A stretch of 15,999 nt of DNA from an uncultured Selenomonadales bacterium (GTDB lineage Bacteria > Bacillota > Negativicutes > Selenomonadales > Selenomonadaceae): assembly GCA_946543495.1 (NCBI GenBank), contig CAMNLS010000012.1:1-15999 (forward strand), read 5' to 3'. This document shows positions 1-6,865 of this stretch, piece after piece. The translations under genes were made by a program, and so were the position numbers. The stretch's first letter is position 1. Every line of letters starts with the position of its first letter. The notes beneath the pieces are model-generated. The model did no database searches, was not told the origin of the DNA, and worked only from the letters and a program-made list of their open reading frames with translations.

Positions 1-60
1 TTCGTCCTGTCGGTTTTTTGCTTGTGTGGAAAAATTTTCTCTGCACGGTTGAAGCCGACG

Positions 61-69
61 TGTTATAAT
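61..69 (+). promoter_or_regulatory. Extended -10 promoter for the 104-1333 gene group
   Basis: A perfect TATAAT at 64-69 is preceded by TGT at 61-63, giving an extended -10 element. No good -35 lies 16-18 bases upstream (best is TCTGCA at 40-45, 3 of 6), which is common when the extended -10 is present. It sits about 35 bases before the first start codon, a normal leader length. The first 60 bases of the window hold no gene; the T-run near 14-19 could be the tail of a terminator whose stem lies outside the window, but that cannot be tested here. Confidence 0.6.
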
Positions 70-103
70 GACACAAGATTTGTTTTGAGAAAGGAATAAT
101 TTT

Positions 104-775
104 ATGTTCAAAGTAAAAATCGTCGCCGCACTGTTAATCGTGGCGTTATTCGGCGGAATACACCTTGCCGCGCCAGAATTTTTGCCTGAAGTCGTAGATT
201 TATTATCACGCGGCGATATTGTCGAGACGGCGGAATATATTCAAGGTTACGGCTCGCTTGCAGTGGTATTTAGCTTTTTATTGACGCTTTTTGTCAATGC
301 AATCGGCTTTCCGCCAGCGATAATCTTTTCAACGGCGAATACATTAATATTTGGTATCGTACCGGGCATAATTTTATCAGTTTTAGCGGAAACGGTCGGC
401 GTAACGATAAGTTTTCAGTTGTTAAGGTTCTTTTTCCGCGATTCAGCAAAAAAAATCATCGCTAAGAGTAAAAAACTTCGCTCCGTCGACAAATACAGCT
501 CAAAAAATGGATTTACAGTCATGTTGATAGCGCGAATGGTGCCGTATGTGCCGAGCGGGATATTAAATGCGGCGGGCGCGTTGAGTTCGATGAGTTTGCG
601 CGATTATTTTTTAGCGTCGTTAGTCGGAAAGTTCCCTTCGACGGGCATTGAGGCGATAATCGGGCACGACGCGATACTTCAGGAGGAAGATTTCACGCGA
701 ATAATCGTTGTAGTGATATTTGCTATTGTATTAATCGTTTGGGCGTGGTATTATCAAAAAAAACATCAACATTGA
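104..775 (+). CDS. TVP38/TMEM64 (VTT/DedA-like) membrane protein
   Basis: A 223-residue polytopic inner-membrane protein. It opens with a hydrophobic segment at about residues 5-25, then the core of the VTT (SNARE-associated/DedA-like) family: a glycine- and proline-rich re-entrant region around residues 65-100 (IGFPPAIIF then the FGIVPGI segment), an amphipathic basic stretch with many Lys at 110-130, and the family hallmark RMVPYVPSGILNAAGA near 143-160 followed by a short SLRDYF linker and a last membrane helix. The length fits the family (about 200-240). Members of this superfamily are linked to lipid scrambling and envelope homeostasis; the substrate of this one cannot be told from sequence. 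A GAAAGGAA ribosome binding site precedes the ATG. Its TGA lies inside the GAGGAGG site of the next gene, so the two are co-transcribed and probably translationally coupled. Confidence 0.88.
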   Translation: MFKVKIVAALLIVALFGGIHLAAPEFLPEVVDLLSRGDIVETAEYIQGYGSLAVVFSFLLTLFVNAIGFPPAIIFSTANTLIFGIVPGIILSVLAETVGVTISFQLLRFFFRDSAKKIIAKSKKLRSVDKYSSKNGFTVMLIARMVPYVPSGILNAAGALSSMSLRDYFLASLVGKFPSTGIEAIIGHDAILQEEDFTRIIVVVIFAIVLIVWAWYYQKKHQH

Positions 776-787
776 GGAGGAATCATC

Positions 788-946
788 ATGAAAAAACTTT
801 TAATCGGGGCGTTGACGGCGATAATGCTGTTTGGATTGGGCGCGATGACGAGTGAGGCTTGTCGCGGAGGAAATTATTACTGCAATCAAGACTGCGAAGA
901 CAATTACAGCGGCGAATACTGCGGAAGATACGGTTGCAGACGGTAA
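788..946 (+). CDS. Small secreted cysteine-rich peptide (52 aa)
   Basis: A short gene encoding 52 residues. It has a textbook signal peptide: MKK start, a hydrophobic core to about residue 20 (LLIGALTAIMLFGLGAM), then TSEA, which offers an AxA-like cleavage site just before Cys25. The mature part is about 28 residues, rich in Tyr, Asn, Gly and acidic residues, with five Cys at 25, 32, 36, 45 and 50 (spacing 6, 3, 8, 4). The residues before Cys25 (SEA) do not make a standard lipobox, so it is more likely secreted or periplasmic than a lipoprotein. A very strong GAGGAGG at 774-780 precedes the ATG with 7 bases of spacing and overlaps the stop of the upstream gene; the next gene starts 3 bases after its TAA. 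I do not recognise the family. The odd Cys count leaves one unpaired unless it dimerises or binds metal or a cofactor. Confidence 0.8.
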   Translation: MKKLLIGALTAIMLFGLGAMTSEACRGGNYYCNQDCEDNYSGEYCGRYGCRR

Positions 947-949
947 ATC

Positions 950-1333
950 ATGAAAATTGAACATATTGCACTTTACGTAAACAATTTGGAGCGTTCGCGG
1001 GAGTTTTTTATAAAATATTTCGGCGCGAAGTCCAATAACGGCTATCATAATCCCGTAAAAAAGTTTCGTTCGTATTTTTTGAGCTTTGATGACGGCTCGC
1101 GGCTTGAAATTATGACTAAAAACGAGCTTGATGACGCAAAAAAGACGCTAAATCGCACGGGATTTATCCACATTGCGTTCAGCGTCGGAAATAAGGCAAA
1201 AGTTGACGAATTGACCGCCAAACTTAGTGCTGACGGCTTTAAAATCATCAGCGAACCGCGCACGACCGGCGACGACTACTACGAAAGTTGTATTATTGAT
1301 TTTGAAGGCAATCAGATTGAAATTACCGAGTGA
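950..1333 (+). CDS. VOC-family (glyoxalase/dioxygenase fold) protein
   Basis: A 127-residue protein with two beta-alpha-beta-beta-beta modules of the vicinal oxygen chelate superfamily. It begins MKIEHIALYVNNLE with the typical SREFF helix and YFGAK turn, and the second module begins GFIHIAFSV. The four positions that usually bind the divalent metal are all filled with ligands: His5, Glu53 (RLEIM), His74 and Glu124 (QIEITE). This favours a metal-dependent lyase, isomerase or dioxygenase over a binding-only resistance protein; the closest subgroup is the lactoylglutathione-lyase-like one, but the substrate is unknown. There is no good ribosome binding site upstream, and the ATG lies 3 bases after the previous stop, so translation probably depends on coupling to the small peptide gene. 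Its last 11 bases overlap the end of the convergent membrane-protein gene. Confidence 0.87.
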   Translation: MKIEHIALYVNNLERSREFFIKYFGAKSNNGYHNPVKKFRSYFLSFDDGSRLEIMTKNELDDAKKTLNRTGFIHIAFSVGNKAKVDELTAKLSADGFKIISEPRTTGDDYYESCIIDFEGNQIEITE

Positions 1334-2696
1334 CAATCCGTTTTAAGCCGTGATAACGAGCAAAAATTAAATTTCGGTTATTAGAATCGTAACTTTTCAA
1401 GTCGCCGCCTAAAAGAAGAGTCAATTTATCCCAAGTTCGGGAGCCTAAAAGAGTTTCAGACCAATTTGGCAACTCAATAGGCGGAACAACAATTAAATCG
1501 TCGTTTTTATGAGCGGCGATTATTTTATTACGCATTTCAAGCTGATTATTGAAATTATATTCGACGTAAAGGCAACCGAGCAAGCTAATTGACCAGACGA
1601 CAGCAAAAATCGTAACTAATTTTAATCTGCGGCGGAAAAATTCTTCTACGAGCGGCAAAATTTCTTTCAGAGCGGCGAGAGAGGCGATTAATAAAAATAT
1701 TGTTGAGGGAAAGCCGGCGCGTTCAGGGAAAATCGGCGAAAACATCATCATTGCCAAGCTTAAAATCGACCCCGCCGCAAAAATTAAGATAAATCGCGTG
1801 ACTTTTGGCGAAGTTTTTGCTTTGACGAAGTAAAAAATTATCGGCACGAATAAAATCACTTCGCGCAGGAATACGGGCAAAAATCCTCCGAAAAAATTTG
1901 TGTAGAGCATTTGGAGTTTAGAGGGCGGCAAATGGTCGCCTATTAATTCCATTCGGTGCAAATTGCCCGGCGCGAGCATTAAAATCGCAAATCCGACGAT
2001 TAAAAATAAAAATCCTAATTTCATTTGCGGCTGAAGATTTTTTTCGTGTCGGAAGTGGATTAGGAACATCAAAGTTATAAAAATCGTGACAGCCGCGCCC
2101 GGTTCGATTGACCAACCAGCTAAAAAAGCAATTAGGAATGTGTAATTAGGAATTTGGAAATTTTTTCGGTAGTTCATGGCGAATGGCAACAAAAATAAGA
2201 GTTCAAGCGCACTCATCCAAAGATAATTGCAAGTTCCGGTAAGCCAAATCGTCGTAATTATCTGCGCGGGCGTGCAAAAATAAAGTCCAGCGAGGATAAA
2301 GAGCAAAAAAGTCTTATTCATCGAGCGCAGAGGCAAACCCGTACCGATTTTGAACAATAACAGCACTAAAGCCGCGAATACAAAGACATTTGCCACGTCG
2401 AAGAAGATTTTTTCCTGCCAAACGAAGAATTGCGCGAAGATATGAGCGACAGACCGCCCGCCCCACGTGAAATAATGTTGCCACTGCGAATAAAAAATAT
2501 CGCCGAGCGATTCAACGGGCTGAAGTCGTGAAGTGTCAATGCCGTTAATTAAATTACCTTTGCCCGCGCCGTCCCAAATGAATTTGTAGGAATAATCATC
2601 GGCGACATTGGGCATGAGTAGGTTGCGCAAAAAAAATATCGCCAGATACGCGGCGAAGAGCATTTGCCATGAGATACGTTCAAAAAAGTTTTTCAT
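1323..2696 (-). CDS. Polytopic membrane protein, DUF6056-like (possible GT-C-type glycosyltransferase)
   Basis: A 457-residue protein with roughly ten hydrophobic segments spread over residues 10-385 and a soluble C-terminal tail of about 70 residues. After the first membrane segment comes PNVADDYSY (Asp33-Asp34) in what should be the first extracytoplasmic loop, then a long loop with the WGGRS motif near 78-82. Early acidic residues in the first outer loop plus a GGR motif resemble the DUF6056/GtrII-like proteins, whose layout recalls GT-C glycosyltransferases that use polyprenyl-phosphate sugars. This is a family resemblance from memory, not a search result. It is the last gene of the tatA-tatC-ubiD unit: its ATG is one base from the ubiD stop, so it depends on the same mRNA. 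No terminator with a T-run is obvious at its end, which runs into the VOC gene. Confidence 0.6.
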   Translation of the reverse strand: MKNFFERISWQMLFAAYLAIFFLRNLLMPNVADDYSYKFIWDGAGKGNLINGIDTSRLQPVESLGDIFYSQWQHYFTWGGRSVAHIFAQFFVWQEKIFFDVANVFVFAALVLLLFKIGTGLPLRSMNKTFLLFILAGLYFCTPAQIITTIWLTGTCNYLWMSALELLFLLPFAMNYRKNFQIPNYTFLIAFLAGWSIEPGAAVTIFITLMFLIHFRHEKNLQPQMKLGFLFLIVGFAILMLAPGNLHRMELIGDHLPPSKLQMLYTNFFGGFLPVFLREVILFVPIIFYFVKAKTSPKVTRFILIFAAGSILSLAMMMFSPIFPERAGFPSTIFLLIASLAALKEILPLVEEFFRRRLKLVTIFAVVWSISLLGCLYVEYNFNNQLEMRNKIIAAHKNDDLIVVPPIELPNWSETLLGSRTWDKLTLLLGGDLKSYDSNNRNLIFARYHGLKRIVTR

Positions 2697-2697
2697 A

Positions 2698-4155
2698 TCA
2701 ATTCAACCCCAGTGAATTCCAAATATTATCGACGCGAGCTTTAATTTCGGGCGACATTTCGATTTCGTCAGGCCATTCGCGGGCGTGCCCTTCCTCCGCC
2801 CAAGTTTTAGTCGCGTCAATGCCGAGCTTAGCACCCCATTTAGCATAGGGCGACGAGTGGTCAAGCACGTCCAAAGGTCCGTGAACAATTTCGAGGTCGT
2901 GTTCGGCGTCAATGTTATTAAAGACGCGCCACGCCACCTCGCTAAGGTCTTGAACGTTTACATGCGAATCGACGACGATAATCATCTTGACGTTCATCAT
3001 CTGCCCCAAGCCCCAAAGCGCGTGCATAACCTTGCGTGCGTGCATGGGGAATTGTTTTTTAATCGAGACGATAACGCAATCATGAAAGACGCCTTCAAGC
3101 GGCATATTAATATCAATAATCTCAGGCAAGAGCTGTTGTAGGAGCGGCAGGAAGATTCTTTCGGTCGCCTTAGCCATGTAGCAATCTTCCATAGGCGGCT
3201 TGCCAACGACGGTCGCGAAGTAAATTGGATTCTTCCTGTGAGTAATGCAAGTGACGTGGAAGACGGGATAATCATCAGCTAACGAGTAATAGCCAGTGTG
3301 GTCGCCAAAAGGTCCTTCGCGGCGGAGCTCGTCAGTTGAAACGTAGCCTTCCAAAATAATTTCGGCGGTCGCGGGGACTTCAAGGTCAACGGTCTTGCAT
3401 TTGGTTAGTTCGACGGATTTTTTCCTAAGGAAACCGGCGAAAACCATTTCATCAACATCGCGGGGTAAAGGCGCAGTCGCGGCATAAGTTACAACAGGGT
3501 CAGTGCCGATAGCAACAGCCGCTTCGATTCGATTGGAGCCGAGAGCTTGAGCGTCATGGAAATTTTCTGCGCCGTTCTTATGAATATGCCAATGCATACC
3601 AGTCGTGCGTGCGTCGTATTTCTGCAAGCGGTACATGCCGACGTTGCGTTTACCGGTCGCGGGGTTTTTCGTAAAGACAAGCGGCAACGTCACGAAAGCT
3701 CCGCCGTCACCGGGCCAGCACTTTAGGATAGGAATTTTATCGAGCGACGGATTGACTTCGACGACCTCTTGGCAAGGCGCGTTCTTGACATACTTAGGAA
3801 AGTTAATCGCCTTATGCGCCGTCGAGACGATAGAAAAAATATTCGAGCGGTTCTTGAACGACAGATAAGGCAACTTCATAATCTCGCGTATATCGTCCGC
3901 CGCGTCGTCGAGTTTCTCCACGCCCAACGCAAGAGCCATGCGCTCATAACTTCCGAACGCGTTCATCAATACGGGCATATCATAGCCGCGCACATTTTCA
4001 AACAGCAAGGCAACGTTGCGACTGTCTTTGAACTTCGACACGCGGTCTGTTATCTCTGTTATCTCAAGCTCCGCGCTGACCGGAACTTTTATACGTTTAA
4101 GCAAGCGGCGTTCCTCCAACGCGGCAATGAATTCGCGCAAATCTTTGTAAGCCAA
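2698..4155 (-). CDS. ubiD: UbiD-family prenyl-FMN-dependent decarboxylase
   Basis: A 485-residue UbiD-family (de)carboxylase, full length against about 490 for the family. These enzymes use prenylated FMN made by UbiX to decarboxylate aromatic or alpha,beta-unsaturated acids, classically 4-hydroxy-3-polyprenylbenzoate in quinone biosynthesis. Conserved landmarks: NVGMYRLQ with the cofactor-binding Arg176 and metal-ligand Asn171, His192 in the HWHIHK segment, a Glu in VDEMVFAGFL (Glu236), and EGPFGDHTGYY with Glu280 and Asp285, together giving the Arg-Glu-Asp catalytic set. The start is TTG at 4153-4155 (MAYKDL): a GAGGAG inside the last codons of tatC lies 8 bases upstream, while the nearby ATG at 4163-4165 is out of frame. 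ubiD is therefore coupled to tatC. No ubiX is seen in the window. The real substrate could be a menaquinone precursor or a different aromatic acid. Confidence 0.93.
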   Translation of the reverse strand: MAYKDLREFIAALEERRLLKRIKVPVSAELEITEITDRVSKFKDSRNVALLFENVRGYDMPVLMNAFGSYERMALALGVEKLDDAADDIREIMKLPYLSFKNRSNIFSIVSTAHKAINFPKYVKNAPCQEVVEVNPSLDKIPILKCWPGDGGAFVTLPLVFTKNPATGKRNVGMYRLQKYDARTTGMHWHIHKNGAENFHDAQALGSNRIEAAVAIGTDPVVTYAATAPLPRDVDEMVFAGFLRKKSVELTKCKTVDLEVPATAEIILEGYVSTDELRREGPFGDHTGYYSLADDYPVFHVTCITHRKNPIYFATVVGKPPMEDCYMAKATERIFLPLLQQLLPEIIDINMPLEGVFHDCVIVSIKKQFPMHARKVMHALWGLGQMMNVKMIIVVDSHVNVQDLSEVAWRVFNNIDAEHDLEIVHGPLDVLDHSSPYAKWGAKLGIDATKTWAEEGHAREWPDEIEMSPEIKARVDNIWNSLGLN

Positions 4156-4159
4156 AGCC

Positions 4160-4915
4160 TCATCTCCTCAAAATATATTTCACGACAAGATAGCCGACCT
4201 CATAGAGCAACATAACGGGGATAGCGACGGCGACTTGAGTTATCACGTCGGGCGAAGTGACGAGTGCGCCGATTACAAACGAGAAGAAGAATACGTAGCG
4301 GCGATACTTGCCTAACTTCTCACTAGTTAATATGCCGAGCTTGCCCAAGACGATAATCACAAGCGGCAACTCGAACACGAACCCGAACGGCAACATTAAC
4401 AGTATCACGAACTCAAAGTAGCTGCCGAATGAAAACAGCGTCGTTAGATTCTCCGACTCTTCGCCGAAACCCATAAAGAACTTAAGCGCGGTCGGCAGTA
4501 TCAAGAAGAACGAAAACGCTAGCCCAACGAAAAACAATGTCACCGACGCGGGCACAAGTATTCCTAAGACGGCGCGTTCACCAGTGGTTAAGGCGGGCAA
4601 GAAGAATCGCCACACGTGATAAAAAATTATCGGCAGGGCAATCAGGAAACCCGCCGCGATGTCGATTTTAAGATACGTAAAGAAAGCCTCGCCGGGCTTC
4701 ATGTAGTAAAGCTTGCCGACGGGGAGCGTTAGACAATTTGTTATCTCGTCAAGGAAAAGATAAGCGACGCAACTGCCAAAGGCGATAGCCAGCAGAGATT
4801 TTATAATGCGTGAGCGAAGTTCTTCAAGATGTGCCGTCAAACTCATGGTGCCATCGTCTTCGGGCGGAACTTTATCTTGCTCGACCTGCGCGGAGGTCTT
4901 TTCAGGTTCGCTCAT
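4160..4915 (-). CDS. tatC: Sec-independent protein translocase TatC
   Basis: A 251-residue inner-membrane protein with six predicted helices, the signal-peptide receptor of the twin-arginine translocase. A charged N-terminal tail of about 20 residues precedes the conserved cytoplasmic SLTAHLEELRSRII motif. The first outer loop contains KPGEAFFTYLKI, then ALPIIFYHVWRFFLPAL with the RFFLPAL signature of the second cytoplasmic region; further on are FELPLVIIVLGKLG and the SPDVITQVAVAIP segment typical of the last helices. Length and order match the family. The ATG overlaps the tatA stop as ATGA, and its own final codons carry the ubiD ribosome binding site, so the three genes are translationally linked. 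TatC exports folded, often cofactor-containing proteins across the membrane with TatA. Confidence 0.96.
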   Translation of the reverse strand: MSEPEKTSAQVEQDKVPPEDDGTMSLTAHLEELRSRIIKSLLAIAFGSCVAYLFLDEITNCLTLPVGKLYYMKPGEAFFTYLKIDIAAGFLIALPIIFYHVWRFFLPALTTGERAVLGILVPASVTLFFVGLAFSFFLILPTALKFFMGFGEESENLTTLFSFGSYFEFVILLMLPFGFVFELPLVIIVLGKLGILTSEKLGKYRRYVFFFSFVIGALVTSPDVITQVAVAIPVMLLYEVGYLVVKYILRR

Positions 4916-5106
4916 TTCTTATCGGTGTCAATCTTTGCGGCTTCAAGTTTCTTTTGCTCGGTCTTATCGTCGTCGGAATTCGCCTGCTTGAATTCCTTAA
5001 TGCTTTGACCCAAAGCTTTGCCAACGCCCGGCAGTTTACCAGGGCCAAAGACAACCAAGCCAATAATCAAAATTAAAATCAGTTCGGGAACGCCGATACC
5101 AAACAT
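4912..5106 (-). CDS. tatA: Sec-independent translocase pore subunit TatA
   Basis: A 64-residue TatA/E-type protein: one N-terminal membrane helix beginning MFGIGVPELILILIIG, the conserved FGPGKLP hinge, an amphipathic helix (GVGKALGQSIKEFK) and a charged, Lys- and Asp-rich tail. The Glu in GVPEL matches the polar helix residue usual in the family. I place the start at the ATG 5104-5106, because GGAGA at 5116-5120 gives 9 bases of spacing; a GTG at 5113-5115 in frame would sit directly against that site. With TatC alone beside it and no TatB, this looks like a minimal TatA-TatC system. It heads the operon that runs through tatC, ubiD and the membrane protein at 1323-2696. Confidence 0.95.
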   Translation of the reverse strand: MFGIGVPELILILIIGLVVFGPGKLPGVGKALGQSIKEFKQANSDDDKTEQKKLEAAKIDTDKK

Positions 5107-5134
5107 GCTAATCACTCTCCAAAAATTTTTGCCG

Positions 5135-5163
5135 ATTATATCACAAGTTCTTTTGCGTGTCGA
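5135..5163 (-). promoter_or_regulatory. Promoter of the tatA-tatC-ubiD operon
   Basis: On the minus strand: -35 TCGACA (5158-5163, 5 of 6 to consensus), a 17-base spacer, and a perfect -10 TATAAT (5135-5140) preceded by TGA, which also makes it an extended -10. This is the strongest promoter match in the window. Expected initiation is near 5128, giving a leader of about 20 bases to the tatA ATG. Its -35 overlaps that of the divergent promoter at 5160-5188. Confidence 0.8.
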
Positions 5164-5188
5164 AAATTTTTTTGCGCTAAGCTATAAT
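5160..5188 (+). promoter_or_regulatory. Promoter of the EamA-type gene
   Basis: On the plus strand: -35 TCGAAA (5160-5165, 4 of 6), a 17-base spacer and a perfect -10 TATAAT (5183-5188). The expected start of transcription is near 5195, which leaves only a very short leader before the ATG at 5206. The -35 shares the TCGA at 5160-5163 with the promoter facing the other way. Confidence 0.65.
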
Positions 5189-5205
5189 AGCAGGGGGTGA
5201 TGTTC

Positions 5206-5634
5206 ATGAAACTTTGGTTGGTGTATGCGCTACTATCGGCAATCTGCGCGGCGTTCGTGTCAATCTTTGGGAAGGTCGGCTTGCAGGGCTTGGACTCGAC
5301 GACGGCAACCGCAGTTCGCGCAGTCATCATGGCGATATTTTTAATCGGCGTCGTCATTGTGCAAGGGAACTTCTCAAACGTTGCCGACGTATTCGACGAC
5401 AAGAAAGCATTCCTGTTCATAACGTTGAGCGGCATTGCAGGCGCGTGTCCGTGGCTGTTCTACTTCCTGGCACTCAAGCACGGGAAAATTTCTCAAGTCG
5501 CGCCCGTCGACAAGTTAAGCGTCGTGTTCGCGGTAGTGTTGGCGGTGATAATCTTCGGCGAAAAAGTTTCCGCGCTTCAACTCTTGGCTATAATCTTAGT
5601 CGCGGCGGGCGGCTTATTGCTTGCAATTTCCTAG
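5206..5634 (+). CDS. Single-domain EamA/DMT-family transporter
   Basis: A 142-residue membrane protein made of one EamA module, with five hydrophobic segments: MKLWLVYALLSAICAAFVSIFGKVGL, a helix after DSTTATAVRAVIMA, one around FITLSGIAGACPWLFYFLAL, then APVDKLSVVFAVVLAVIIFGEKVS and a final LLAIILVAAGGLLLAIS. Most drug/metabolite transporters have two such modules in about 290 residues; a single module implies a homo- or heterodimer, as in small multidrug-resistance-type proteins. The APVDKLSVVFA and FGEKVS motifs are typical. The start chosen is the ATG 5206-5208, because AGGGGGTGA at 5192-5200 is well spaced for it; in-frame GTG (5197) and ATG (5200) lie within that site. The substrate is unknown. 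It ends about 50 bases before the next gene. Confidence 0.88.
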   Translation: MKLWLVYALLSAICAAFVSIFGKVGLQGLDSTTATAVRAVIMAIFLIGVVIVQGNFSNVADVFDDKKAFLFITLSGIAGACPWLFYFLALKHGKISQVAPVDKLSVVFAVVLAVIIFGEKVSALQLLAIILVAAGGLLLAIS

Positions 5635-5660
5635 ACGCTAATCAAATTTTCTGCTATCAT
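5632..5660 (+). promoter_or_regulatory. Putative promoter for the MBL-fold hydrolase gene
   Basis: TAGACG at 5632-5637 (4 of 6 to the -35 consensus), a 17-base spacer, then TATCAT at 5655-5660 (5 of 6), preceded by TGC to make an extended -10. The -35 overlaps the stop codon of the upstream gene. Initiation would fall near 5667, right at the ribosome binding site, so the leader would be short. Read-through from the EamA gene is the alternative. Confidence 0.45.
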
Positions 5661-5681
5661 TAACAGCGGAGGTGATTTAAG

Positions 5682-6788
5682 TTGACGGGCAGTAAAATAA
5701 TTTTCATGCCGTTGGGCGGAGCGCAATCAGTCGGGGCAAGCTGTTACTTCCTTAAGCTCGGCGAAACAAATCTTTTGCTTGACTGCGGCTACGGTTTGAC
5801 AAACGGAATCAGATTCGCGCCGAAGTTTTCCGCGTTACTTGACGTGCCCTATCTCCAAGATTTTCATCAAGTGTCGCACGTGGTAATCTCTCATGCGCAC
5901 CTTGACCACGCCGCCGCCTTGCCGGACTTCCTACAGCTAAACGAACGCGCCGCCGTCTACATGACGGACTTGACGCGAGAAATTTTATCCGCGCAGCTGG
6001 AAGAGCGATTCACGCGGCTTGAAGAAAATATTTCGTCCGTCGCCTTCTTGCAAAGAATTCCTCTGCCACATCTTAAGATAAGTTTTCATCAAGCGGGGCA
6101 TATTCCCGGCGCAATAATGACGCTGATAAACTTTCGCGGGAAAAATATTCTTTACACCGGAGACTATTCGACGTTTTCAACGCAACTTGTCGGGGCGGCT
6201 CTCTTGCCTAACGTGAAGATTGATATTTTAATCCTTTGCGGACTGCACGCGCGGCACCCGAACTATCGACGCTACGGCGACAGCGACGCCACCTTAAAAA
6301 AGCTTCTGAACAAGATTTATCATGCGCTTCGTCACGGCAAGTCGGTTTATTGCCAAGTCACGCAGATTAGCAAGGGCGTCGAACTCATCACGCTGATTAA
6401 TAAGTTCCTGCCGCAAGCCGAACTTTATATCGATGAACGCGTCATGAAAATCGTTCGCCGCTTCGAGAACTTGCATATCCCGATAATGTGCGAACAGAAT
6501 CATCCGCTGTCCGTTTTGCCGCGAGCACCCTGCGTCATCTTGTCGACGTTGTCGCCGCCTGTACATTCAAGCTTAGAAATTGTTAATGGAGATTTCTCAC
6601 TCCACGACGACTTTGCCGCGACTGTTGAATTTGTTCGCCGCGTCAATCCGAAAACTTGCGTCGTAGTTCACAGCCCGCCCGATAAAATTTTTTACACGGG
6701 CACGACGCTTGAGCAAGTTTTAATCAATGACCCCGATTCAAGGACAAGTTTTATCTTTCCGCACACAGGCGAACTATTTGAGCTTTGA
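5682..6788 (+). CDS. Divergent MBL-fold beta-CASP hydrolase (RNA-processing family-like)
   Basis: A 368-residue metallo-beta-lactamase-fold protein of the COG1236/YSH1-like group, whose studied members are zinc-dependent RNA nucleases. Metal-binding motifs are intact: HAHLDH (His71, His73, Asp75, His76), AGHIPGA (His140) and TGDYS (Asp161). The beta-CASP part is recognisable from FSLHDD (His308, motif B) and VVVHSPPDK (His330, motif C). Motif A, normally E-S-T-Y-G just after the core, is replaced by CGLHA (Cys186 where Glu is expected), and the usual PAFALGRAQE stretch reads QVTQISKGVE. The start is TTG at 5682-5684, chosen because an ideal GGAGGTGA lies 6 bases upstream and the next in-frame ATG is inside the first beta strand. 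It is followed after 77 bases by the GrpE-like gene. It could be a nuclease with altered specificity or a non-nucleolytic relative. Confidence 0.85.
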   Translation: MTGSKIIFMPLGGAQSVGASCYFLKLGETNLLLDCGYGLTNGIRFAPKFSALLDVPYLQDFHQVSHVVISHAHLDHAAALPDFLQLNERAAVYMTDLTREILSAQLEERFTRLEENISSVAFLQRIPLPHLKISFHQAGHIPGAIMTLINFRGKNILYTGDYSTFSTQLVGAALLPNVKIDILILCGLHARHPNYRRYGDSDATLKKLLNKIYHALRHGKSVYCQVTQISKGVELITLINKFLPQAELYIDERVMKIVRRFENLHIPIMCEQNHPLSVLPRAPCVILSTLSPPVHSSLEIVNGDFSLHDDFAATVEFVRRVNPKTCVVVHSPPDKIFYTGTTLEQVLINDPDSRTSFIFPHTGELFEL

Positions 6789-6865
6789 CTTGTTGAGGTC
6801 TAAGTCGCGAACACTGTTTGGGCACCTTTCAAAAGTGCTTCGAGCTTTGACAAGGAGGAATTACA

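Noticed and set aside
3769..4215. 148-residue open frame on the plus strand across ubiD and tatC
   Set aside because: It is antisense to two well-supported genes and spans their junction; the composition (Arg- and His-rich) is typical of a shadow frame.
5107..5115. GTG start of tatA at 5115
   Set aside because: The ribosome binding site would touch the start codon; the ATG at 5106 is correctly spaced and begins with the usual TatA N-terminus.
6815..6845. Possible hairpin GCACCTTT/AAAAGTGC before the GrpE-like gene
   Set aside because: The loop is too tight, one pair is mismatched and no T-run follows, so it is not supported as a terminator or regulatory element.
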